Shown here piece by piece: positions 1 to 6,028 of a stretch of DNA of 6,028 bases (the first letter of the stretch is position 1; the number at the start of each line of letters is the position of its first letter). The stretch is from Candidatus Hydrogenedentota bacterium (lineage in GTDB: Bacteria > Hydrogenedentota > Hydrogenedentia > Hydrogenedentales > SLHB01): assembly GCA_035416745.1 (NCBI GenBank), contig DAOLNV010000054.1, forward strand, positions 32,863 through 38,890, in the 5' to 3' direction. The notes below the pieces were generated by a model. That model was not told the origin of the DNA and searched no databases. It was given only the letters and a program-made list of their open reading frames with translations. The translations under genes and the position numbers were made by a program.

Positions 1-603
1 GCCGTTCTCTCCCGGGCGGGCATTGTTGAGTTTTCATTCAGGGAGAAGAGCAGCCTCCACGCAGAAGAAAAGCGGGCTATCGCACATGAAGCGGCGCAAC
101 TCGTGCAACGCGGCATGACCCTGACCCTTGACACAGGCACTACCGCTCTCGAGGTCGCGAGAGCTATCGCGGGGATTCCCGATCTGACGGTGCTGACGTC
201 GTCGCTCGCGATCGCCTCGGCTCTTTATGGCCGCCCGAACATTGCGCTGGTGCTCACGGGCGGGGCGGTGCGCACGGGAAGCCCCGACTTGTCGGGCTGG
301 TTGACTGAAGAAAACCTGAAGCGGTTTCGCGTCGACATGGCGTGTATCGGCGCAGACGGCGCGGACCGCGAAGGGGCGTTCACAACGGATGTCAGTGTCG
401 CGCGTGTTTCGCAGGCCATGATTGCCAGCGCGAAGGAAACGGTGCTGGCCGCCGACCACACAAAATTCGAGAAACCGGCCTTTGTGCGGTTTGCTTTGTG
501 GGGCGATATCGACCACGTCATCACGGGCGCCGCGGCGTCTCCCGAGACCCGCAACTGGCTCGAAAAGGCCGTTCGGACCGTAACCTATGCGCGCCACGAG
601 TAG
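1..603 (+). CDS. DeoR-family transcriptional repressor, C-terminal sensor domain (5' partial)
   Basis: The reading frame is open from base 1 and ends at TAG 601-603, giving the last 200 residues of a longer protein. DeoR-family proteins have about 250 residues: an N-terminal winged helix-turn-helix that binds DNA and a DeoRC domain that binds a sugar phosphate. The helix-turn-helix lies left of the window. What is seen matches DeoRC: an E-K-x-x-I-A entry helix, the phosphate-binding-like LDTGTTALEVA near residue 43, LTVLTSSLAIA, VLTGGAVRTG, the MACIGADGAD strand, and a late DHTKFEKPAF segment followed by DHVIT. DeoR repressors usually sit beside the sugar operon they control, and the next gene overlaps this one by 17 bases, so it probably regulates its own operon. 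The effector is unknown. The first internal ATG (103) lies inside the domain and is not the true start. Confidence 0.9.
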   Translation, partial: AVLSRAGIVEFSFREKSSLHAEEKRAIAHEAAQLVQRGMTLTLDTGTTALEVARAIAGIPDLTVLTSSLAIASALYGRPNIALVLTGGAVRTGSPDLSGWLTEENLKRFRVDMACIGADGADREGAFTTDVSVARVSQAMIASAKETVLAADHTKFEKPAFVRFALWGDIDHVITGAAASPETRNWLEKAVRTVTYARHE

Positions 604-2071
604 ACAAGGAGCTAGAGAACGGTCCGTCCTCATCGGAATTGATGTGGGCACGACAGTTCTCAAGGTGTGTGCGTTTGACGCAACCTCGGGGGCGCTTCTT
701 GCCCAGACTTCACAGAAGCTGCCGGTTGCGCTGTTGGCGAACGGGGGCCGTGAACAAAGCGTGCAGACGCTGGACCGCGCTTTCGCAGCCTCAGTGAATG
801 CGGTTCGCGAACGGCTCGGAAACCGTTGGAGCATGGTGACGGGCATCGGCCTGGCGGCTCAGGGCGGCAGCAGCATCATTGCCGAGCGCAAATCGGGCAA
901 GGCTCTCACGCCCATGGTTTTGTGGAACGATGCCCGGGCTCACGCCCACGCGTCGCTCATCGAGAAACGCACCACTCCGGAGTTCTGGCTGGAATTCACG
1001 CTGCGCGAGGGTATTCCGCATGGTCTGGCGCGCCTGTCGTGGCTCCGGGAAAAGCGCCCTGGCCTGTTCCACGATTTCAACATCCACGTTGGCGCGGGCG
1101 AGTGGATGTTTCATCGGTTGACGGGCGTGTGGCGGCAGGACCCGGGGAATGCGATTCAGGTGGGATCATACAATGCGGCGGCCAAACGCCTGGATTCCGC
1201 GGCGTTCGATGTTATCGATATCGAGCTGTCTTTTGTGGCAAGGCTGCGTGAGGAACACGAGACCGCACGGTTATTGCCTGCGGCCGCCAAACGTCTCCGC
1301 CTCACTGCGGGCATTCCAGTAGCAGGCCCGTACATCGACCAGGAAGCCGGCTATCTCTCCGCAGCAGGCGTCTCGCCGCATCCCGTCCACTGCTCTCTTG
1401 GCACGGCGTGGGTCTGCAACTACGCCCGTCCGGATACTGACGCCGTGGATTCGCCCATGCAATTGGTGTTGAATTCCGTTGTGGGAAAAGGTCAGTTGGT
1501 GGTGCTGCCCCTGGGGACCGGGAACACGTCCTGGGACTGGGCGCTGACAACGCTTATTGACCCGGACCTGGATAAGGCGCTGGAGAACGCCGAGGTTCTA
1601 TTCCGCAAGAGCCTTGTGCCTCCGCCAGGCCTTGTGGTCGTGCCCCACTTTGCCCAGCGCAATCCTGTCCATGCCGAGGCATACGGGGCGGGCGCGTTCT
1701 TTGGAATAAGCACCGGCACGACGCGAGCGGATATCCTGCGTGCCATTGCGGCAGGGATGGTCTTCGAGCTCACGGATGCACTGCGCCGGCCCGTTTCGAA
1801 GGGGCTTGCGGATAGCATCGTGCTTGGAGGCGGAGCAAGCAAGGGCGATTACTTTTGCCGTCTCATCGCTGCCATGTTTCGCGGCATTCCCGTTCGAAAA
1901 CAAGTGGAACAGGATTTGGCGGTGGCTCGGGGGGCCGTGTACGCATTCGCGCCCGACATCGCCTGCGCGCCAACCGCTGCTGTGCGTATGCCCGGCGAAG
2001 CGGCCTGCAGGTCGCTACGCGAGGCGGCGGCATGTTTTGACCAGGTAACGAGACGCTTCAACGCTCTGTGA
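587..2071 (+). CDS. FGGY-family carbohydrate kinase (xylulokinase-like)
   Basis: This 494-residue cytoplasmic enzyme should phosphorylate a sugar or sugar alcohol with ATP; FGGY kinases are usually about 480-520 residues. Seen in order: the N-terminal phosphate loop IGIDVGTT (residues 16-23), a substrate-side MVLWNDAR segment near residue 110, a GPYIDQEAGYL motif whose D251 aligns with the catalytic base of FGGY kinases, the second phosphate motif SLGT (270-273), and the C-terminal glycine-rich IVLGGGASKGDYF (G414-G416) with the following helix and AVARGAVYAFA. The FGGY_N half covers roughly residues 14-245 and the FGGY_C half roughly 262-455. ATG 587 is the only usual start upstream of the first strand. 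It lacks a clear Shine-Dalgarno sequence and overlaps the repressor stop, so translation is probably coupled. An AAGGAG at 606-611 has no standard in-frame start after it. The sugar is unknown; xylulose, ribulose or fuculose would all fit the isomerase next door. Confidence 0.92.
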   Translation: MRATSRQGARERSVLIGIDVGTTVLKVCAFDATSGALLAQTSQKLPVALLANGGREQSVQTLDRAFAASVNAVRERLGNRWSMVTGIGLAAQGGSSIIAERKSGKALTPMVLWNDARAHAHASLIEKRTTPEFWLEFTLREGIPHGLARLSWLREKRPGLFHDFNIHVGAGEWMFHRLTGVWRQDPGNAIQVGSYNAAAKRLDSAAFDVIDIELSFVARLREEHETARLLPAAAKRLRLTAGIPVAGPYIDQEAGYLSAAGVSPHPVHCSLGTAWVCNYARPDTDAVDSPMQLVLNSVVGKGQLVVLPLGTGNTSWDWALTTLIDPDLDKALENAEVLFRKSLVPPPGLVVVPHFAQRNPVHAEAYGAGAFFGISTGTTRADILRAIAAGMVFELTDALRRPVSKGLADSIVLGGGASKGDYFCRLIAAMFRGIPVRKQVEQDLAVARGAVYAFAPDIACAPTAAVRMPGEAACRSLREAAACFDQVTRRFNAL

Positions 2072-2074
2072 AAC

Positions 2075-2079
2075 GGAGG
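2075..2079 (+). promoter_or_regulatory. Ribosome binding site of the isomerase gene
   Basis: GGAGG lies between the kinase stop (TGA 2069-2071) and two in-frame ATGs at 2082 and 2088. It is only 2 bases from the first ATG and 8 bases from the second. The usual spacing is about 5-9, so ATG 2088 is the likelier start. Confidence 0.7.
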
Positions 2080-2087
2080 AGATGGTC

Positions 2088-3476
2088 ATGCGACAGCCGA
2101 AAATCGGTCTTCTGCCCCTGTATCTCAAGCTCTACGACGATATACGCCCCGACCTTCGCAAAGATTTCGGACCATTCATGGCGGCTATTTCGGAAGGGTT
2201 CCGGAACCACGGAGTGGCTGTGTCGCAAGGCGAAATCTGCAGGGTGAAAGAAGAGTTCGGAAAGGCGGTCGAACGATTTGAGCGAGAACAAGTGGACCTC
2301 ATCGTAGCGTTGCATCTGGCCTATTCACCGTCGCTGGAATCGGCTGACATCCTTGCGGCCAGCAAGGTCCCGCTGTTGATGCTTGACACAACCATGGACG
2401 CAGCGTTCGGACGGAACGTTTCCCCTGAGCGCATCATGTTCAACCACGGCATCCACGGCGTTCAGGATCTCGCCTCCGTGTTGCGGACCAGGAACAAGCA
2501 TTTCGAGATTGTGGCGGGGCATTTTGGGAGTCCTGAAGTGATGGAGCGCGCCGCGGGAGTTGCGCGCGGGGCGACCGCGGCCAGATGCATCCGCACGACG
2601 TGCGCCCTGCGTATCGGCTCTTCCTTCGAAGGCATGGGAGACTTCGCTCCGCCCGAAGCCGTCATGGAATCCCGCCTGGGAATATGCACGGATGAGATCG
2701 CGATCGCGGACCTGGCTTCGGAAACGGCCTTCGTCACGGAAGACGACGTCCGGGAGGAGATGGAGACTGACCGTGCGCGTTTCTCCGTTGAAGCATCCGA
2801 AGAGGTACATCGCAGGTCGGTCCGCGCTGGGCTGGCGTTGCGAAAACGCCTCCTGGACGGCGAGTACTCGGCGTTCAGCATGAATTTCCTGCAATTTGAC
2901 TCCCCGGATGGTCCCATTGATACCGTCCCGTTCCTGGAGGCGTCGAAAGCCATGGGGCGCGGTCTGGGCTATGCGGGAGAAGGTGACGTTCTCACCGCGG
3001 CGCTGGTTGGGGCGCTGAACAAGGCTTTCGGCAAGACGACGTTTACGGAGATCTTCTGTCCCGATTGGGAAGGCGACGCGTTGTTCCTATCGCACATGGG
3101 CGAGATCAATCCGGAGGTTGCGGGCGATACTCCGCGTCTGCTCGAGAAAGACTTTCCGTTCACGCCGGCACGGAATCCGGCTATCATTACGTGCGCGCTG
3201 CAGGAGGGGCCCGCGGTGCTGGTGAATCTGGCGCCGGGACCCGACGATAGTTTCGGGCTCATCGTCGCACCGGTGCAGGTGTTGGAAGACACCACCGTTG
3301 AATCAATGAAAGACTCCGTCCGCGGATGGATTCGTCCCGAGTTGCCGGTCGAAATGTTCCTTGAGGAATACTCGCTCAACGGGGGTACCCATCACAGCGC
3401 CCTGGTATTTGGAGACCGCGCGGGCGAGCTGGCCGCATTCGGTTCCTTTCTGGGCGTGGACGTTGCAACCCTGTAA
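2088..3476 (+). CDS. L-arabinose isomerase-like (AraA/FucI superfamily) sugar isomerase
   Basis: This is a metal-dependent aldose-ketose isomerase of 462 residues from ATG 2088 (an ATG two codons earlier is too close to the ribosome binding site). The similarity to AraA is seen directly. There is an HGIHGVQD segment where AraA has its HGGRE substrate loop, then EIVAGHF. GYAGEGDVLTAAL follows (AraA: GFAGEGDWKTAALL), then TEIFCPDWEGD, LSHMGEINPE, EGPAVLVNLAPG and GGTHHSAL. From recalled E. coli AraA (ligands E306, E333, H350, H450), all four metal ligands have counterparts here: E298, E321, H336 and H436. The enzyme should therefore be active. It is shorter than classical AraA (about 500 residues) and diverges elsewhere, so arabinose need not be its substrate. 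Sixteen bases separate it from the upstream kinase, a classic isomerase-kinase pair. A more distant L-fucose-isomerase-like label is the main alternative. Confidence 0.85.
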   Translation: MRQPKIGLLPLYLKLYDDIRPDLRKDFGPFMAAISEGFRNHGVAVSQGEICRVKEEFGKAVERFEREQVDLIVALHLAYSPSLESADILAASKVPLLMLDTTMDAAFGRNVSPERIMFNHGIHGVQDLASVLRTRNKHFEIVAGHFGSPEVMERAAGVARGATAARCIRTTCALRIGSSFEGMGDFAPPEAVMESRLGICTDEIAIADLASETAFVTEDDVREEMETDRARFSVEASEEVHRRSVRAGLALRKRLLDGEYSAFSMNFLQFDSPDGPIDTVPFLEASKAMGRGLGYAGEGDVLTAALVGALNKAFGKTTFTEIFCPDWEGDALFLSHMGEINPEVAGDTPRLLEKDFPFTPARNPAIITCALQEGPAVLVNLAPGPDDSFGLIVAPVQVLEDTTVESMKDSVRGWIRPELPVEMFLEEYSLNGGTHHSALVFGDRAGELAAFGSFLGVDVATL

Positions 3477-3527
3477 CCCGGCCGGCGGCGAACCCGCGCA
3501 GCGCGCGACGTTGACGAAAGGCAGACC

Positions 3528-4538
3528 ATGTGGCGTGAGACGACCAAACACGAGAGGAACCGCATCATCTGGGAAGAGGAACTCGAGGATTTCGTCCCCG
3601 AAAGCGTTCTCGACTTCCACGCGCACGTGTTTCATGCAGAGACCATTCCTTCGGGCTGCGAGCCCTATTCGTGTGCAGGTCATGCTCTTCCGAGTTACGA
3701 TTTGAATGCCCTTTCACAGGACATGGCCGAACTGTATCCCGGCCGCGATACGAGCGCCGTCGTGTTCGGCCTCCCCCACGTTGAATATGACCGCGTCAGC
3801 AACAACGACTACGCAGGGCGTGCCGCCGACAAGAAACGCTTCTTCCCGCTGCGGCTGTTTGATCCGCTTGAGGACACACCCGAAGCCGTTGAGACGGACT
3901 TGGCCTCGGGCCGATTCCTGGGACTCAAGCCCTACCTGAATTACCTGCGCAAAGACGACCCTAACACGGTGGAGATTGCCGAGATGCTTCCCGGGTGGGC
4001 CATGGAGGTCGTCAACGCCCACGGACTCCTGGTAATGCTCCACATCCCGCGTAAGGAACGGCTGGCGGACCCGCTGAACCAAAAGCAGCTGGTGGCATTG
4101 TGTGGCGCTTATCCCGAGGCGCGCATCGTGCTGGCCCATGTCGGCCGCGCGTATTTCCTGAAGAACGTACAAGGCAATCTGGACGCCCTCGCCGGTTTGC
4201 CCAACCTCTACTTCGATCTGGCCATGGTGAGCAATCCGGAGGTGCTCGAGTACGTGTTCACGGTCGCTCCCAGGGAACGCATTCTCTATGCCACGGACCT
4301 GCCCATCGCCGTGGCGCCGGGAAAGTCCGTCGAGATCAACAACCAATACACGTATGTCACGCCAGTGCCGTGGCACTTGTCCATCTCGGATGACCACGGC
4401 AAACTGGTGTTCACATCGTTCTTGTACGAAGAATTGCGCGGCATAAGGAAAGCGGTCGAACGCTGCGGTTTGGGAAAGGACTTCGTCGAGGCGGTATTCT
4501 GCGGGAATGGCAGACAATTGCTGGATAGCGTGCTGTAG
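3528..4538 (+). CDS. Amidohydrolase-2 family metal-dependent hydrolase (possible sugar lactonase)
   Basis: This 336-residue protein has the layout of a PF04909 (Amidohydro_2) TIM-barrel hydrolase. Seen: the first-strand metal motif LDFHAHVF (H31, H33), a lysine in FLGLKPYL (K134), a histidine ending strand five in VMLHIPR (H172), another in IVLAHVGR (H204), and the catalytic-type aspartate in ILYATDLP (D257). This metal-site set looks complete. ATG 3528 follows an AAAGG at 3517-3521 with a 6-base gap. It lies 51 bases after the isomerase on the same strand with no terminator seen between them, so it is probably the last gene of the operon. The family includes lactonases for L-fucono-, L-rhamnono- and pyrone-type lactones as well as decarboxylases such as ACMSD. 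In a sugar operon a lactonase role is the most natural inference, but the substrate cannot be read from the sequence. Confidence 0.83.
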   Translation: MWRETTKHERNRIIWEEELEDFVPESVLDFHAHVFHAETIPSGCEPYSCAGHALPSYDLNALSQDMAELYPGRDTSAVVFGLPHVEYDRVSNNDYAGRAADKKRFFPLRLFDPLEDTPEAVETDLASGRFLGLKPYLNYLRKDDPNTVEIAEMLPGWAMEVVNAHGLLVMLHIPRKERLADPLNQKQLVALCGAYPEARIVLAHVGRAYFLKNVQGNLDALAGLPNLYFDLAMVSNPEVLEYVFTVAPRERILYATDLPIAVAPGKSVEINNQYTYVTPVPWHLSISDDHGKLVFTSFLYEELRGIRKAVERCGLGKDFVEAVFCGNGRQLLDSVL

Positions 4539-4565
4539 GTAGAGGGGGTCTTCTTGGCATCGTGA

Positions 4566-4706
4566 GCCATATTCGCGGCTGTCACCGTGGGAGTGGCCGT
4601 GCACCCTGTCGAGACCGAGGACCCGCTGCATAATCCGTATAGGGGCTGGGTCTTTATCGGCCACGCGGTTCCCGGCGAGATCGGCGCAGGGCGTTCGGTC
4701 CCCAAC
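4566..4706 (+). pseudogene. Possible remnant of the amino end of a secreted DUF4832-like protein
   Basis: Downstream of the hydrolase gene, a plus-strand frame opens after TGA 4563-4565. It reads a hydrophobic stretch (AIFAAVTVGVAV), then TEDPLHNPYRGWVFIGHA and VPGEIGAGRSVPN. The LHNPYRGW pattern resembles the mature amino end of secreted glycoside-hydrolase-like proteins (DUF4832/DUF4874 type), which start just after a signal peptide with a [L/E]xNPxxGW motif. After about residue 40 the sequence becomes the minus-strand terminator and loses coherence, so at best only a signal peptide and the first few dozen residues remain. In-frame codons before the TGA (GVFLAS) are also hydrophobic, hinting that the stop may interrupt an old signal peptide. 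GTG 4587 could be a start, but no ribosome binding site is evident. The family link is from memory of the motif and is tentative; a chance open frame is the alternative. Confidence 0.38.
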
Positions 4707-4709
4707 GTG

Positions 4710-4750
4710 AAAAGCGGCAGTACTGGCCGTCTTATCCGGCCAATACCGCC
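4710..4750 (-). terminator. Intrinsic terminator of the RRM gene
   Basis: Read on the minus strand, a 14-base arm (4750-4737, GGCGGTATTGGCCG) pairs with CGGCCAGTACTGCC (4729-4716) across a 7-base loop. All 14 positions pair in RNA, two as G-U wobbles, and the stem is followed two bases later by TTTT (4713-4710). It begins 26 bases past the RRM stop. On the plus strand the two wobbles become A-C mismatches and no T-run follows, so the signal points only leftward. Confidence 0.82.
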
Positions 4751-4776
4751 ACTGATTCCGAGTGCCCTACGGATGA

Positions 4777-5067
4777 TTAATAGCGCGAACCGTATCCGCC
4801 ACCGCCCCCACGGGGCCGGCGGGCTTCGCGTTCACGAGCCTGGTTCACGGTAAGCGTGCGCCCCTGCATCTCTTGCCCGTTAAGGGCATCGATGGCCGCC
4901 TGCGCTTCGGAGTTGTTCGGCATCTCGACGAAGCCGAATCCGCGCGAACGCCCCGTCTGCCGGTCTTCGATAACGCGCGCGTCTTCCACCGCACCGTGCG
5001 CCTCAAACATTGCGCGGAGGGCTGCGTTATCGGTGTCGTACGATAGATTTCCTACGTAGATGTTCAT
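4777..5067 (-). CDS. RRM-domain glycine-rich RNA-binding protein
   Basis: This is a 96-residue single-RRM protein that binds single-stranded RNA. Seen: RNP2 as IYVGNL (residues 3-8), RNP1 as RGFGFVEM (42-49), a terminal QEMQGRTLTVNQA strand, and a short basic glycine-rich tail, RRPRGGGGGYGSRY (83-96). This is the standard form of small bacterial RRM proteins, first known from cyanobacteria, where several are cold-induced. The start is ATG 5067, with AAGGA at 5079-5075 seven bases upstream. The frame stays open further upstream to 5349, but that stretch has no RRM character and runs into the sulfatase gene, so the longer start is rejected. The gene stands alone with its own candidate promoter and terminator. 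An RNA-chaperone or cold-adaptation role is an inference from the family. Confidence 0.93.
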   Translation of the reverse strand: MNIYVGNLSYDTDNAALRAMFEAHGAVEDARVIEDRQTGRSRGFGFVEMPNNSEAQAAIDALNGQEMQGRTLTVNQAREREARRPRGGGGGYGSRY

Positions 5068-5096
5068 TACTCTTTCCTTTCCAGAGTGGTCTTGTG

Positions 5097-5109
5097 GAGG
5101 GTGGCCCTC
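5097..5109 (-). other. Short perfect hairpin in the RRM leader
   Basis: On the minus strand GAGGG, a 3-base loop (CCA) and CCCTC form a 5-bp GC-rich stem about 30 bases before the RRM start codon and outside the ribosome binding site. It could shape the leader RNA, but a stem this short can also occur by chance. Confidence 0.3.
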
Positions 5110-5212
5110 AACCCGGTCGGCAACCAGTCCGGAGCGAGCATGACATCTTTTCAGGAAATCACGCGCAGGATCAGGTCCAAAACGGAGGCGGAAGCTCACT
5201 AACTCCAGTTCA

Positions 5213-5228
5213 CGTGCACCATTGCACG
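5213..5228 (-). other. Hairpin near the predicted 5' end of the RRM transcript
   Basis: On the minus strand CGTGCA, the loop ATGG and TGCACG make a perfect 6-bp stem. It falls where the candidate promoter (-10 at 5240-5235) would start transcription, about base 5228. A 5'-terminal stem-loop can protect a transcript from decay. The stem is seen; its position at the 5' end depends on the promoter call. Confidence 0.33.
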
Positions 5229-5234
5229 GAAAGT

Positions 5235-5263
5235 AGTGTAGCTGACAATCCCGAAAAAAGCAA
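5235..5263 (-). promoter_or_regulatory. Candidate sigma-70-type promoter for the RRM gene
   Basis: On the minus strand TTGCTT (5263-5258) and TACACT (5240-5235) are separated by exactly 17 bases, in the 244-base space between the sulfatase stop and the RRM start. They match the consensus at 3 of 6 and 4 of 6 positions. The leader would be about 160 bases. This is the best pair I could find by eye and is a modest match. Confidence 0.35.
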
Positions 5264-5311
5264 TACTTTCTTACAAGGGCCATGTAGTGCCCCAACACTA
5301 GGCATGCATTA

Positions 5312-6028
5312 CTACCGGATCTGAATCCCGAGGCTCGTGGCCGCGACACGGCGCGGATAGCTCTCTCTTTCCTTCATGACTTCTTCGAGGAGTTCACGCA
5401 CACCTGGAAAGCCGGCGCCAACGATTTCGAGGGTTTCGACGGCGGAGAGGCGAACGTACTCGTTCTCGTGCGTGATTGCCTGTTTCAGCGCGGGCATCGC
5501 CTCGTTAATGCGGCCGAGCAGAACCAAGGCCCTCGCCGCTCCCAACTTAGCGCTTATCTCATTTCGCTCCAATGCTTTAAGCAATCCCTGGATGGCTTCT
5601 GGAGAACTGTCGGGCAGATGCCCAAGGGAGACTGCCGCCCAGTGGGCCACGCCGGCGTCGTAGTCTTGCAGGGCTGTGCGAAGCAACGGAGCGGCATCCG
5701 GAATGAGGCCTACGGTCTTGATCACGCGCAGACGCTGCAAGCGAGCGGTCCCGTTGAGCATCTGGAGGTAGTCTTTGACTGGTCTCCCAAAGAGTTGGGC
5801 GTCTACTGGAAGTTCATATACGGGAAGGGCTTCGGGGGGTCCCGGCCACTCGCCCGCGAGCCACGTTTCGAGGTCCATCTCAGGGACAAACCCCGTATCG
5901 CTGGATTCGTCAAGGAAGACGTCGAGCGCTTCCCTCAAACGCTTCAGTTCGGACTCGAGTTCAGGTTTATCCACGGCATTCGCGATTTCATGTGGATCCT
6001 CTTGTGTATCATAGAGTTCCTCGAGCGG
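5312..6028 (-). CDS. Sulfatase C-terminal region with HEAT-repeat extension (5' partial)
   Basis: The minus-strand frame is open from the window edge (6028) to TAG 5314-5312, giving the last 238 residues of a longer protein. A GTG at 5974 could be mistaken for a start, but the residues upstream of it belong to the same domain: LEELYDTQEDPHEIAN is the typical sulfatase C-terminal motif (ELYD-x-x-x-DP-x-E-x-x-N). It is followed by a helix (ELKRLREALDVFLDES) and a DTGFVPE segment, as in sulfatases of the arylsulfatase A/N-sulfoglucosamine type. From about fragment residue 105 come alpha-helical HEAT-like repeats: DYDAGVAHWAAVSLGHL, then AKLGAARALVLLG, then EYVRLSAVETLEIVG, and a final RRVAATSLG unit. 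Sulfatases remove sulfate esters from carbohydrates and are usually exported. The catalytic formylglycine site and any signal peptide lie right of the window. The HEAT tail is probably for protein or substrate contact (inference). Confidence 0.88.
   Translation of the reverse strand, partial: PLEELYDTQEDPHEIANAVDKPELESELKRLREALDVFLDESSDTGFVPEMDLETWLAGEWPGPPEALPVYELPVDAQLFGRPVKDYLQMLNGTARLQRLRVIKTVGLIPDAAPLLRTALQDYDAGVAHWAAVSLGHLPDSSPEAIQGLLKALERNEISAKLGAARALVLLGRINEAMPALKQAITHENEYVRLSAVETLEIVGAGFPGVRELLEEVMKERESYPRRVAATSLGIQIR

Noticed and set aside
34..846. Long minus-strand open frame (270 codons) opposite the DeoR and kinase genes
   Set aside because: Its composition is arginine-rich with no domain signature, and the plus strand encodes two clear protein families there.
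3477..3527. GC-rich palindromic bits between the isomerase and hydrolase genes
   Set aside because: The pairings are short and lack a T-run; they look like ordinary GC-rich spacer before the hydrolase ribosome binding site.
4562..4586. GTGAGCC/GGCTGTCAC inverted repeat just after the hydrolase gene
   Set aside because: It has a 2-base bulge and no T-run on either strand, so it is not a convincing terminator for the operon.
3714..4664. Long minus-strand open frame (316 codons) opposite the hydrolase gene
   Set aside because: It is a shadow of a GC-rich coding frame: it has no recognisable motifs, while the plus strand carries the full metal-site set of the hydrolase.
5108..5146. Twelve-codon open frame (ATG to TGA, minus strand) in the RRM leader, with three arginines
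   Set aside because: Only a weak AAAAG precedes it and there is no run of a single amino acid as in attenuation leaders; a chance frame is more likely.
5199..5222. Seven-codon open frame (ATG to TAG, minus strand) in the RRM leader
   Set aside because: No ribosome binding site, and its ATG lies in the loop of a short hairpin; too short to support.
5251..5296. Possible terminator after the sulfatase: a TAGTG/CACTA stem and a T-run on the minus strand
   Set aside because: The T-run is not adjacent to the 5-bp stem, and the weak A/T stem next to it would not be stable; the T-run also overlaps the candidate -35 region.
5068..5349. Amino-terminal extension of the RRM protein by 94 codons in the same open frame
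   Set aside because: It overlaps the sulfatase end, has no recognisable domain, and ATG 5067 has a good ribosome binding site directly before the RNP2 strand.

Overview
The window is GC-rich, gene-dense bacterial DNA. It carries four plus-strand genes on the left (about 1-4538) and two minus-strand genes on the right (about 4777-6028), converging on a short non-coding stretch at 4539-4776. A sulfatase with a HEAT-repeat tail, an AraA-like isomerase paired with an FGGY kinase, and a scrap resembling secreted DUF4832-type proteins together suggest a polysaccharide-degrading bacterium of the Planctomycetes/Verrucomicrobia/Lentisphaerae type or Candidatus Hydrogenedentota. That assignment is inferred from gene content only; no marker gene is present.

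Left block (plus strand): the effector-sensing C-terminal domain of a DeoR-family repressor, cut by the window edge; an FGGY carbohydrate kinase overlapping it by 17 bases; an L-arabinose-isomerase-like sugar isomerase 16 bases further on; and, after a 51-base gap, an Amidohydro_2 (PF04909) metal-dependent hydrolase. Order and spacing fit one sugar-catabolic operon. The repressor senses a (probably phosphorylated) sugar, the isomerase makes a ketose, the kinase phosphorylates it, and the hydrolase probably opens a lactone or related sugar derivative. Key metal and catalytic residues are visible in the isomerase, kinase and hydrolase. The actual sugar cannot be read from the sequence.

Middle (4539-4776): a short plus-strand open stretch that looks like the amino end of a lost secreted protein (a DPLHNPYRGW motif), running directly into a clear intrinsic terminator that works on the minus strand for the RNA-binding protein gene.

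Right block (minus strand): the C-terminal part of a sulfatase carrying a HEAT-repeat extension, running off the right edge. The open frame continues without a stop to base 6028, so it is not a short stand-alone HEAT protein. Next comes a 244-base leader/promoter region with a candidate sigma-70 promoter and small hairpins, then a 96-residue RRM glycine-rich RNA-binding protein ending at its terminator.

I see no CRISPR array, tRNA, rRNA, insertion sequence or defence system. The genes belong to recognisable families. The points most worth a second look are the unassigned sugar pathway, the sulfatase-HEAT fusion, the RRM leader and the gene remnant.
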